From the NCBI GenBank assembly GCA_964551295.1, contig CAZKDJ010000047.1:1-24088 (forward strand): 24,088 nucleotides of DNA. Direction: 5' to 3'. The position numbers and the translations under genes are program-made. Each line of letters starts with the position of its first letter. Position 1 is the first letter of the stretch. The DNA comes from JAFGED01 sp964551295. Lineage in GTDB: Bacteria > Chloroflexota > Anaerolineae > B4-G1. The notes under the pieces were generated by a model. That model ran no database searches. It saw nothing but the letters and a program-made list of their open reading frames with translations, and was not told the DNA's origin. Positions 6,832 through 13,849 of the stretch are shown here, in pieces.

Positions 6832-7715
6832 CGCACGGCATTCCTTGCCTGATCGAGCACCTCGTCCACGCCCAGCAGCGGGCGGACTCCACGAGTCCGC
6901 GTGCGCAGGAGCGCGCGGGCACGGGAGCAATCGAGGGTACAGTCAAGCGGACGGAGCTTGTCCTTGGGGCTAGGCGTAGGCAGCACTGGACTGGGATCAA
7001 CACCGTGAAAGCGCAGCATTCGCACGCCAAACTCGTAGCGGGAGAGCGGTTGTGCCCCGGCGATGTGCAATATACCCACATAATCAGACTCGGCCAACTC
7101 GACCACCGCCGCCGCCAGGCTCTCCACCCAGATGGGACAGCGCAACTCGTCGGTCCACAAGCGCACCGATTTTCCCGCCTGTAGGTCGTCTATCATCCAC
7201 TGCACGGCGCGGGCCACGGTCGGTCGCCAGCCGTAGATAAGGGACGTGCGCACGATGACGGCTTCCGCGCCGGACGCAAGCACAGCTTCCTCGGCCAGCG
7301 CCTTGCTGCGCCCGTAGGGCGTGATCGGATTGGGGGGATCGTCCTCGACGTAGCTGCCCTTTTGGCCATCAAAGACTACATCGGTGGAGATGTGGACCAA
7401 CTGCGCGCCGATGCCCGCCGCAGCGCGGGCGATGTTTCCGCTGCCGCCGGCGTTCACGGCGTCAAAGTCGCTCCCCCGGCCGGGGTTGAGCGAGGCGGTG
7501 TGGACGATCACCTGCGGGCGCACCTCGTCCACCAGTGCTTCCACCGCCACCGCGTCCCGCACGTCGAGTTGGCGCCAGTCGGCACCGGGCTCGTCCACGG
7601 CGCGGGAAAGATACGTGGCGGTCACGTCCCACTCGTCGCGGGCCAGCCGCACGATCCAGCCGCCCAGGTAGCCGCTGCCGCCGGTGACCAGCATGTGAGG
7701 TTTCATCATCGCCAC
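6828..7715 (-). CDS. NAD(P)-dependent sugar reductase, RmlD-like SDR
   Basis: This 295-aa extended short-chain dehydrogenase has the nucleotide-binding TGGSGYLG at residues 11-18, HISTDVVFDG at 108-117 with T111, and the catalytic YGRSK (Y134, K138). The arrangement matches RmlD, dTDP-4-dehydrorhamnose reductase, which reduces a 4-keto-sugar nucleotide with NAD(P)H. Related SDR reductases with other substrates (for example MAT2B-like proteins) look alike, and no rmlA, rmlB or rmlC is nearby, so the substrate is open. Two starts are possible: ATG at 7713-7715, or ATG at 7707-7709, which overlaps the stop of the HAD gene as ATGA. Either way it is coupled to the HAD gene upstream and the membrane protein downstream. 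Confidence 0.82.
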   Translation of the reverse strand: MAMMKPHMLVTGGSGYLGGWIVRLARDEWDVTATYLSRAVDEPGADWRQLDVRDAVAVEALVDEVRPQVIVHTASLNPGRGSDFDAVNAGGSGNIARAAAGIGAQLVHISTDVVFDGQKGSYVEDDPPNPITPYGRSKALAEEAVLASGAEAVIVRTSLIYGWRPTVARAVQWMIDDLQAGKSVRLWTDELRCPIWVESLAAAVVELAESDYVGILHIAGAQPLSRYEFGVRMLRFHGVDPSPVLPTPSPKDKLRPLDCTLDCSRARALLRTRTRGVRPLLGVDEVLDQARNAVR

Positions 7716-8311
7716 CCGTGGCCCAAATACGAAACGAGTTTGACCTCGAATTCCTCGAAATCGCTATATACCTCGGCGTTCCAGCCACACGCTCGCGCCC
7801 CCTCCACCGCCGATGGAGAATCGTCCCAGAAGAGGATGCCCAAGCCTTCCAGCCCCAGGGTCTCTGTAATGCGCTCGTAGTAGGCGCGATTGGGCTTTTT
7901 GCAGCCCAGCTCGCCGGAAAAGAACAACTGATCGAAAATCTCGCCAAACCCCATCTGGGTTCGGATATACTCGGCGCGATACTTTTCCTGATTCGAGGCC
8001 AGGCAGCAGATGTACCCTGATTCCTGGAGCGCGCGAACCACATCAATTACCCTTTCATCAGGGGCGTTCTCCGCCTCGAACCAGACGCAGATGAAATCGT
8101 CCACCGACGCCTGCCACCCCCACCGCTCCAGGTACGGCGGCAACGCTTCCTTCAGATCCGCCTTGCCAATCAAGCAGTCCGCAAAGACACCACCGAAAAA
8201 CTCGCTCGCCATCTCGCGCGTGATACCGTACTCCTGCTCAAAGAGCTGAACGGCCCGCCAGGGGAATATCGTGACACCGTCAGCATCAAAGATCGCGGCC
8301 CTGATTGACAT
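7706..8311 (-). CDS. HAD-superfamily hydrolase (HAD-IA type)
   Basis: This 201-aa protein shows all four HAD motifs: IFDADGV with nucleophile D9 and D11, CLASNQ with S106, GCKKPN with K138/K139, and FWDDSPSAVEGA with D163/D164. An alpha-helical cap lies between motifs I and II, as in subclass I phosphatases. These enzymes hydrolyse small phosphate esters; the substrate is not evident. The start is the ATG at 8309-8311, with GGAGGG a few bases upstream and 11 bp after the aminotransferase stop. The open frame extends further upstream only as a shadow of the aminotransferase. It overlaps the RmlD-like gene. In a unit containing serA but no serB in this window, a phosphoserine or sugar phosphatase is conceivable, but the motifs do not show it. 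Confidence 0.85.
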   Translation of the reverse strand: MSIRAAIFDADGVTIFPWRAVQLFEQEYGITREMASEFFGGVFADCLIGKADLKEALPPYLERWGWQASVDDFICVWFEAENAPDERVIDVVRALQESGYICCLASNQEKYRAEYIRTQMGFGEIFDQLFFSGELGCKKPNRAYYERITETLGLEGLGILFWDDSPSAVEGARACGWNAEVYSDFEEFEVKLVSYLGHGWR

Positions 8312-8322
8312 CGTCCCTCCCA

Positions 8323-9492
8323 CTAACCGGTCGAACCTACAAACTCGCGCAGCCGCGCCATCGCCTCGCGCACCCGTTCCGTCGGCGCGGTGACAGAGAG
8401 CCGCACGTACCCCTCGCCTGCCGGGCCAAAGAACGGCCCCGGCGCGACGGCGACGCCCGTCTGCTCCAGCAATTCCCGTGCGAACTCCTCCGATGCCCAC
8501 CCCGTCGGAACCCGCGCCCAAACGTACAGCGTGGCGTGCGGGCGAACCGTCTCCATCCCCACCTCCACGAGCGTCTCCAAGATGACGTCTATTCGCTCCG
8601 CATACGTCGCGTTGCGCACGGCCAGCCACTCCGGGTCGGCGGCCAGGGCACGGATGGCGGCTTCCTGCAGCGGGCGAAAGATACCCGAATCGACGTTCGA
8701 CTTGACGCGGGCCAGCGCGGCTAATGCCTCAGCGTTACCCACCGCCATCCCGATGCGCCACCCGGCCATGTTGGCCGTCTTGGAGAGCGAGTTGAACTCG
8801 ACCGCCACATCCTCGGCGCCAGGGACCTGCAGCAGGCTGGGCGCCACGTAGCCGCCGTAGGTCACGTCGCAGTAGGGCGCGTCGTGACAGAGGAGAATCG
8901 AGTGCTCACGCGCAAAGCTGACAGTGCGCGCAAAGAAATCGAGACCGGCGACCGCACCGGTGGGATTGTTGGGATAGTTGAGCCACATCAGCACCGCCCG
9001 GTCAGCCGCTTCGGCGGGGATAGCGTCAAGGTCAGGCAAAAAGTCGTTCTCCGCCAGCAGGGGGAAGGCGGCCACCTCCCCACCCGCCAGGAGCGTGCCC
9101 ATCGTATAAGGCGCGTAGCCGGGATCGGGCACCAGGACCAGATCGCCGGGATCGAGGCAGGCCAGCGCCAGGTTGACGATGCCCTCCTTGGAGCCGATGA
9201 GGGGCACAACCTGTGTGTCGGCGTCTAGCTCCACGCCGAACCGCCGCCCGTAATAGTCGGCCACGGCCCGCCGCAGTTCGGGGATGCCGCGATAGCCGGG
9301 ATAGCCATGGCTATCGGGCCGGCGCGCCGACTGGTACAGCGCCTCAACGACGTCTTCCTCCGGTGGCAGATCTGGACTGCCGATATCCATGCTGACCACG
9401 TCCAGTCCTTGATTCCGCGCTGCGTTCACCCGCGCGGCCCAGCGGGCGAACGGGTAAGGGGGAAGTGTCTGCAATCGCTCAGCACGTTTCAT
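8323..9492 (-). CDS. PLP-dependent class I/II aminotransferase (LL-DAP aminotransferase-like)
   Basis: This 389-aa fold-type I aminotransferase is full length. PLP-binding features are NYPNNPTG (residues 172-179), CHDAPYCD (D204, Y207), NSLSKTANMAGWRIG with Schiff-base K238, and a C-terminal GEGYVRLSVT carrying the substrate-carboxylate arginine. The N-terminal IGSPDLPP and the helix after K238 (VKSNVDSGIFRPLQEAAI) resemble LL-diaminopimelate and aspartate aminotransferases of the DapL/PatA group. Its place in a shikimate/tyrosine unit suggests it may transaminate prephenate or 4-hydroxyphenylpyruvate; this is inference, and DapL activity for lysine synthesis is an equally good alternative. 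AGGAG stands about 11 bases before the ATG. The gene is separated from aroQ by the four-helix-bundle remnant and its flanking repeats. Confidence 0.85.
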   Translation of the reverse strand: MKRAERLQTLPPYPFARWAARVNAARNQGLDVVSMDIGSPDLPPEEDVVEALYQSARRPDSHGYPGYRGIPELRRAVADYYGRRFGVELDADTQVVPLIGSKEGIVNLALACLDPGDLVLVPDPGYAPYTMGTLLAGGEVAAFPLLAENDFLPDLDAIPAEAADRAVLMWLNYPNNPTGAVAGLDFFARTVSFAREHSILLCHDAPYCDVTYGGYVAPSLLQVPGAEDVAVEFNSLSKTANMAGWRIGMAVGNAEALAALARVKSNVDSGIFRPLQEAAIRALAADPEWLAVRNATYAERIDVILETLVEVGMETVRPHATLYVWARVPTGWASEEFARELLEQTGVAVAPGPFFGPAGEGYVRLSVTAPTERVREAMARLREFVGSTG

Positions 9493-9527
9493 CTCTCAAG
9501 CATCTCCTGAAAAGAGCACCAAATGAA

Positions 9528-9551
9528 TCAGCGACAGAGCGAGTCAGCGAG
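9528..9551 (-). repeat. Octamer repeat array, left side (3 units)
   Basis: Read on the minus strand the units are CTCGCTGA (9544-9551), CTCGCTCT (9536-9543) and GTCGCTGA (9528-9535), followed by TTC. The stop codon of the four-helix-bundle gene (9544-9546) is inside the first unit. The same octamer forms the larger array at 9958-10013 on the other side of that gene, in the opposite orientation; 12 bp (9538-9549 and 9968-9979) are exact inverted copies. Confidence 0.75.
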
Positions 9552-9946
9552 ACTTTTGGCGACGGAGTTCGGTGACCAGTAAGGCAATGACCTCATCGGC
9601 TAGGGCCAGGCGGTGGTCCAATACCTCCGATGATACAAGATGTCTGGCACGCCAATACCAGCCCTTACTCTCGCGCGCGGAGCCAATGGACACCATAAAG
9701 AACAAATTTCGCTGTTTGCCATAACCACGTCCGTGCCCCTCTTCGACGTTGGCACTGACCGAGCCAGCACTGCGAACCAACTGCTCCGCTATCGCGCGCG
9801 CGCCCGCGCCTATCGCGCACGAGTTTCTCACAATCTTGCCAAGCCAGCTCGTAGAAAAACAATGCTTTGCGATAGCCCAAGAACTGCCAAATCGGCTCCG
9901 CCCTAACTCGCTCGTGGAGGTCCTTCTCCCACTCCTCATAGGTCAT
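9544..9946 (-). pseudogene. Four-helix-bundle protein (S23/IVP-like), frameshifted in a CG run
   Basis: The ATG at 9944-9946 follows a clear GAGGAGGGA ribosome site. It opens a frame reading MTYEEWEKDLHERVRAEPIW and WQDCEKLVRDRRGR. The next frame carries the family core AIAEQLVRSAGSVSANVEEG, then GRGYGKQRN, GSARESKGWYWRARHLVSSE and a final helix ending at 9544. Together they form a standard four-helix-bundle protein of the family first seen in 23S rRNA intervening sequences. The function of free-standing members is unknown. The two frames meet at an alternating CG run (9793-9803). Removing 4 nt gives 132 aa and the best fit to the family; removing 1 nt also restores the frame. Inverted octamer arrays lie on both sides, so the gene with its repeats looks like a discrete cassette between aroQ and the aminotransferase. 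Real decay and sequencing error are both possible. Confidence 0.72.
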
Positions 9947-9957
9947 ACTTCCCTCCT

Positions 9958-10013
9958 CTCGCTTATTCGCTGACTCGCTGATTCGCCTACTTACTCATTC
10001 GCTGGCTCGCTGA
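9958..10013 (+). repeat. Octamer repeat array, right side (7 units)
   Basis: Seven consecutive degenerate octamers with consensus YTCGCTGA: CTCGCTTA, TTCGCTGA, CTCGCTGA, TTCGCCTA, CTTACTCA, TTCGCTGG and CTCGCTGA, then CTC. The array begins in the leader of the four-helix-bundle gene and runs into aroQ, where it encodes the C-terminal residues SASQRMSK and supplies the stop codon (9987-9989). Confidence 0.75.
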
Positions 10014-10472
10014 CTCAAGATAATCCAACAGCGCCTCCAGCCCCAGCACATAGCTCCGCCAGCCGAACCCGCTGATCTGCCCCACGCACACCGGGGCGAC
10101 GAGCGACCTGCGGCGGAACTCCTCGCGGGCGTGGATGTTGGAGAGATGCACCTCGACTGCCGGCAGCCCGGTCGCGGCAATGGCGTCGCGGATAGCGACG
10201 CTGGTGTGGGTGTAGGCGGCGGGGTTGATCAGCACGCCATCGGCCCAACCCAACGCCTCCTGGATGGCGTCGACCAGCGCGCCCTCGTGGTTCGATTGCA
10301 GGATGCGCAGATCTGCACCGTGCGCGGCGGCGGACTCTTGCAGCGCCGCGTCGATCTCGTCCAGCGTCACACGGCCATAGACCTCCGGCTCCCGCTGGCC
10401 CAGTAGGTTTAGGTTGGGGCCGTGGAGGACGAGGATTTTGAGATTGGAGATTGGAGATTGGAGATTGGGCAT
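9987..10472 (-). CDS. aroQ: 3-dehydroquinate dehydratase, type II
   Basis: This enzyme dehydrates 3-dehydroquinate to 3-dehydroshikimate, step three of the shikimate pathway, as a cytosolic dodecamer. The core is complete: LVLHGPNLNLLGQREPEVYG with catalytic R27 and Y32, INPAAYTHT (N83, H89), and VEVHLSNIHAREEFR (H109, R120). The reading frame is 161 aa, slightly long for the family, because repeats extend both ends. The first 11 residues, MPNLQSPISNL, are encoded by four GAGATTG heptamers (10440-10467). The last residues, SASQRMSK, come from the octamer array. The normal start would be expected next to KILVLHGPN, but no start codon remains there, so the ATG at 10470-10472 is used. I see no clear Shine-Dalgarno before it. 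Confidence 0.93.
   Translation of the reverse strand: MPNLQSPISNLKILVLHGPNLNLLGQREPEVYGRVTLDEIDAALQESAAAHGADLRILQSNHEGALVDAIQEALGWADGVLINPAAYTHTSVAIRDAIAATGLPAVEVHLSNIHAREEFRRRSLVAPVCVGQISGFGWRSYVLGLEALLDYLESASQRMSK
10440..10467. repeat. GAGATTG heptamer array in the aroQ start (4 units)
   Basis: Four exact tandem GAGATTG units, followed by GGCAT, whose complement contains the aroQ start codon. The 26 bases 10447-10472 recur exactly at 12691-12716 inside aroKB. Confidence 0.9.
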
Positions 10473-10491
10473 GATCTACAATCCGCTTGTA

Positions 10492-10543
10492 GACAGGATT
10501 AACAAGATTTACAGGATTTCTATTTCATCCTGTTAATCCTGTC
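10492..10543. repeat. Inverted repeat in the serA-aroQ spacer
   Basis: GACAGGATTAACA (10492-10504) and TGTTAATCCTGTC (10531-10543) are perfect 13-bp inverses; with one mismatch the arms extend to 17 bp. The loop holds a further ACAGGATT (10511-10518). It nearly fills the 95-bp gap between serA and aroQ. No U tract follows on the minus strand, so it looks like a dispersed palindromic repeat or processing site, not a classical terminator. Confidence 0.7.
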
Positions 10544-10567
10544 GAATTCATCGCTGGGTAAGGACTA

Positions 10568-12139
10568 CTAGAGTTCCAACAGCCGCACGCTGTGGATGTC
10601 CTTGAGCGCTTCGATTTCGGCCTGTACCTCGGGTGAAGCGGGTTCATCCAGCGTGAGCGCCATCAGGGCTTCGCCACGAGGCTCCAAGCGTCCCACGCCC
10701 ATGAAGGCGATGTTGATGTCGTGCCGCCCCGTCACCTGCCCCACTTCGCCAATGAGACCGGGCCGGTCGCGGTGGAAGGCCAGTAACTGGTACCCCTCCA
10801 TGACGACGTCCATCCAATACCGATCGACGCGCACGATGAAGGGCTCGCCGCGCATGATCGTTCCAGACAATGCGCGCTCCTCGTCGTTCTCCTCGAAGGA
10901 GACGGTTATCAGGTCGGCAAAGGGGCCAGAATCCTCGGTCTTTTCCTCCACCACGCGCAGCCCGTGCTCGCGGGCGACTAGGTTGGCGTTGACCAGCGTG
11001 ATCGGTGGGTCGGTGACGCCAAACAGCCCCTTGATCAGCAGCGCGCGCAGCAAGCCGGTATCCATGTCGGCCAGGTGGCCGGCGTAGGTAAAGTGCACTT
11101 GGTCGATGTGCGCCTCCGTCAACTGCCTGGCGGCGCGGCCGAGCTTTTCTGCCAGATCGCAGAACGGCAGCAACTGCGCCTGGGTCTCTGGCGGGATCAT
11201 GGGGGCATTGACGGGGTGTGCCGCCGGACGCCCGGCCAGGACGTCGACCACCTGCCGGGCCACGTCGGAGGCCACGGCCACCTGCGCCTCTTGGGTGGAT
11301 GCGCCCAGATGGGGCGTGACCACCAGCTTGGGATGCCCGAGCAGGGGGCTATCGGACGGCAGTGGTTCAGCCGAAAAGACGTCCAGGGCCGCCTCGGCCA
11401 ACTGCCCGGCGTCCAAGGCCTCGAGCAACGCTTCTTCATCAACAATACCGCCGCGGGCGCAGTTGATCAGCCGGGCGGTGGGCTTCATCAGCGCCAGCTC
11501 CCGTTCGCCGATCAGGCCGATGGTGGACGGCGCCTTGGGGACGTGGACGGTGACGAAATCGGCCTGGGCCAAGAGATCGTCCAGGTCGCACATCTCCACT
11601 CCTATCTGCTCGGCCAGGTCGGTGGCGACGTAGGGGTCATACGCGATGACGCACATCTCCAGCCCGCGCGCCCGGCGGGCTACGTGCTGGCCAATGCGCC
11701 CCATCCCCACCACACCCAACGTCTTGCCCGTCGTCTCGACCCCCATGAACTTTTTCCGCTCCCACTTGCCGCTGGATAGGGACGCGTTGGCCTGGGGAAT
11801 GTTACGGGCCATGGCAAACATCAGGGCAATGGCGTGCTCGGCAGCGGCGATGCTGTTGCCATCGGGTGCATTGACCACCAGGATGCCCCGCTCGGTGGCC
11901 TTTTCCACGTCGATGTTATCCACGCCCACGCCGGCCCGCCCGATGATCTGCAGGCGCTCCGCCGCCTTGATCACGCGGGCAGTCACTTTTGTGCCGCTGC
12001 GCACGACCAGGGCGTCGTAATCGCCGATGATGTCGACCAGTTCGTCCTCGCTCAACTTGGGCTTGACGTCTACCTCCAGTTCTTTACTCAGGACGTCGAT
12101 CCCATCCTGGGCCAGTGGATCGGAAACTAATACACGCAT
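10568..12139 (-). CDS. serA: D-3-phosphoglycerate dehydrogenase
   Basis: This 523-aa enzyme oxidises 3-phosphoglycerate to 3-phosphohydroxypyruvate, the first step of serine synthesis. It has the long three-part layout. The substrate- and NAD-binding domains (1 to about 305) contain GRAGVGVDNID, the Rossmann motif VVGMGRIG (143-150), INCARGG with R229, AEP with E258 and PHLGAST with H277. The intervening ASB domain covers roughly 310-440. The C-terminal ACT domain begins near 448 with LLAFHRDRPGLIGEVG, suggesting serine feedback. GGGAGG lies 8 bases before the ATG. Upstream is a 112-bp gap to aroKB, the longest gap in this part of the unit, holding an AAACCAA-GG-TTGGTTT inverted repeat. Serine is consumed by tryptophan synthase, which may explain the place of serA among shikimate genes; this is inference. 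Confidence 0.95.
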   Translation of the reverse strand: MRVLVSDPLAQDGIDVLSKELEVDVKPKLSEDELVDIIGDYDALVVRSGTKVTARVIKAAERLQIIGRAGVGVDNIDVEKATERGILVVNAPDGNSIAAAEHAIALMFAMARNIPQANASLSSGKWERKKFMGVETTGKTLGVVGMGRIGQHVARRARGLEMCVIAYDPYVATDLAEQIGVEMCDLDDLLAQADFVTVHVPKAPSTIGLIGERELALMKPTARLINCARGGIVDEEALLEALDAGQLAEAALDVFSAEPLPSDSPLLGHPKLVVTPHLGASTQEAQVAVASDVARQVVDVLAGRPAAHPVNAPMIPPETQAQLLPFCDLAEKLGRAARQLTEAHIDQVHFTYAGHLADMDTGLLRALLIKGLFGVTDPPITLVNANLVAREHGLRVVEEKTEDSGPFADLITVSFEENDEERALSGTIMRGEPFIVRVDRYWMDVVMEGYQLLAFHRDRPGLIGEVGQVTGRHDINIAFMGVGRLEPRGEALMALTLDEPASPEVQAEIEALKDIHSVRLLEL

Positions 12140-12224
12140 GATGGATTCCTCCCTTTGTTTGGTTGGTACTCGTTCAAGATTAACCTGGCACTTTAGCGAT
12201 CTGTGCTCGGATCAGTAGTAGAGC

Positions 12225-12240
12225 AAACCAAGGTTGGTTT
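12225..12240. promoter_or_regulatory. Short inverted repeat between aroKB and serA
   Basis: AAACCAA (12225-12231) and TTGGTTT (12234-12240) form a 7-bp inverted repeat with a 2-nt centre, just after the aroKB stop. It could be an operator or a small hairpin for serA. No convincing -35/-10 pair accompanies it, so the role is open. Confidence 0.3.
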
Positions 12241-12251
12241 CGAAAAACTCC

Positions 12252-13826
12252 TTAGCTTGCTCCCAAGTCTCGCAGGGTGGTCAAGACGATCCCTCGCGGC
12301 ATGTCCTCGACAATGTCCACCGCGCCGATCTGGCGCGGCAGCACCCAGCGCAGCGTGTTGCCGCGCTTTTTCTTGTCGTGGGCCATCGCTTTGTAGATCG
12401 CATCCGCATCGTGTGGCGGACACGCCGTAGGCAGCCCCCACGCCGCCAGCGCCGCCTCGATGCGATCCGCGAGAGCGGGCTGCGCCAGCCCTATTTTAGT
12501 CGCAATTCGCGCCGCCGCAACCATGCCGATGCTGACCGCGTCACCGTGGCGCATTCCAAATCCACTTAGCCGCTCTAGGCCATGGGCCGTGGTGTGGCCC
12601 AGGTTGAGCACCACCCGGCGGCCGCCCTCGAAGGGGTCCTCCTCCACCACGTCGATCTTGACCCGGATGGAGCGCGCGAGTTGGGAAATGGAGATTGGAG
12701 ATTGGAGATTGGGCATTTCCAGTTCAGCGAACAAATCGGGCGCGCCGATGACGCCGTGCTTGATCACCTCCGCCATCCCGGCACGTACCTCTTCTGCAGG
12801 CAGCGTGTCCAGCACGGCCAGATCGATGAACACCAGCTCCGGCTGCTTGAACGCGCCGATCAGGTTCTTGCCCTGGGGTAGATCGACCCCCGTCTTGCCC
12901 CCCACGCTGGCATCCGTCATCGCCAGAAGCGTGGTGGGCACCTGGGCGAAGCGCACGCCGCGCATGAAGGAAGCCGCCGCAAATCCGGCAATGTCGCCGG
13001 TGACGCCGCCGCCCAGTGCCAGCACCGCCCCACTACGGTCGAGGTCGCTCGCCAGGAACTGGTCGTAAAGCGCGCGGATCGTGTCCAGCGTCTTGTGCTG
13101 CTCGCCATCGGGGATGACGCAGGTAAAGGGCGCGAACCCCGCCGCCTGCAGCGACGTCACGACCTGCTCCGCGTAGAGCGGCGCGACGACGGTGTTGGAG
13201 ACAACGGCGACGGGGGTGCCCGATGGCGCACTCGCCGCCCGCAACGCGTCGCCCATGCGCGAGAGAATGCCAGCACCAATGTGGATCGGATACTCACCGC
13301 CCGGATATCGAACGGGCAACGTGATGACGTCCGCCAGCGCGATCACCCGCTCGGCGACCTCCTCGACCGAGAGGCCGGTGGTATCGATCTGCCAGGGAAT
13401 GGCCTGGTAGGCCGCACGGCGCGCCGCAAGCAACTCTGCGATTCGCGCGCGCGGATCGGGCACGTTGAGCAGCGGGCGGTTGTCGTCGTCGCCCACCCGA
13501 CGCAGGATCTCGTCTGGGTCGGCGGTGAGGCAAACGACGGTGCCGCCGTCCATCATCACCCGGCGGTTATCGGGGTTGACCAACGCGCCGCCGCCAGTGG
13601 CGATCACTAGATCCTCCTGCACGCTCAGATCAGCGCACACGTCCGACTCCATCGCACGAAACGCTGGCTCGCCGTACTCGGCAAAGATGCGGGGGATCGG
13701 CTTGCCCACCCGCAACACGATCGCGTCGTCCATATCCACGAACTGCCAGCCCAGTCGCCGCGCCACTTCCCGCCCCACGGCAGACTTGCCCGTGCCCATA
13801 AACCCGTTGAGAACAATGTTGGTCAT
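12252..13826 (-). CDS. aroKB: Shikimate kinase / 3-dehydroquinate synthase fusion
   Basis: One 524-aa polypeptide combines two non-consecutive shikimate steps. The kinase domain (1 to about 165) has the P-loop GFMGTGKS (8-15), FVDMDD with D34, FRAME (R57), IATGGG (78-80) and lid arginine R117. The synthase domain (about 175-524) has IPDGEQHKT, GGGVTGDIAGFAA, LLAMTDASVGGKTGVDLPQG, AEVIKHGVI and LGHTTAHGLE, the NAD- and zinc-binding motifs of AroB. AroB makes 3-dehydroquinate from DAHP; AroK phosphorylates shikimate. The ATG at 13824-13826 is preceded by GGGAG at good spacing; the frame also opens at a TTG 27 nt upstream without support. Residues EMPNLQSPISISQLA in the synthase domain are encoded by three GAGATTG heptamers, in a normally variable helix after LFAELE. 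The orphaned 3' half of the oxidoreductase pseudogene lies just upstream. Confidence 0.95.
   Translation of the reverse strand: MTNIVLNGFMGTGKSAVGREVARRLGWQFVDMDDAIVLRVGKPIPRIFAEYGEPAFRAMESDVCADLSVQEDLVIATGGGALVNPDNRRVMMDGGTVVCLTADPDEILRRVGDDDNRPLLNVPDPRARIAELLAARRAAYQAIPWQIDTTGLSVEEVAERVIALADVITLPVRYPGGEYPIHIGAGILSRMGDALRAASAPSGTPVAVVSNTVVAPLYAEQVVTSLQAAGFAPFTCVIPDGEQHKTLDTIRALYDQFLASDLDRSGAVLALGGGVTGDIAGFAAASFMRGVRFAQVPTTLLAMTDASVGGKTGVDLPQGKNLIGAFKQPELVFIDLAVLDTLPAEEVRAGMAEVIKHGVIGAPDLFAELEMPNLQSPISISQLARSIRVKIDVVEEDPFEGGRRVVLNLGHTTAHGLERLSGFGMRHGDAVSIGMVAAARIATKIGLAQPALADRIEAALAAWGLPTACPPHDADAIYKAMAHDKKKRGNTLRWVLPRQIGAVDIVEDMPRGIVLTTLRDLGAS
12691..12711. repeat. GAGATTG heptamer array inside aroKB (3 units)
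   Basis: Three exact tandem GAGATTG units followed by GGCAT, 26 bases identical to the array at the aroQ start. They are read in the same frame as in aroQ and encode the peptide PNLQSPIS within the 3-dehydroquinate synthase domain. Confidence 0.9.
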
Positions 13827-13849
13827 TGCCCAAATCTCCCAATAGCAAA

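Noticed and set aside
7706..8629. 307-codon version of the HAD hydrolase
   Set aside because: The extra N-terminal part is the shadow of the aminotransferase; the HAD motif I begins right after the ATG at 8311, which has a GGAGGG site.
9958..10013. Possible CRISPR array
   Set aside because: The units are contiguous 8-mers with no spacers, and no cas genes are present.
12140..12251. Riboswitch or T-box leader for serA
   Set aside because: The 112-bp gap is too short, and no T-box or specifier-like elements are visible, only a 7-bp inverted repeat.
13823..13842. Further heptamer copy at the aroKB start (ATTGGGAGATTTGGGCAATG)
   Set aside because: It resembles the repeat edge but has extra bases and lies in the opposite orientation, and it doubles as a normal ribosome site, so the likeness is too weak.
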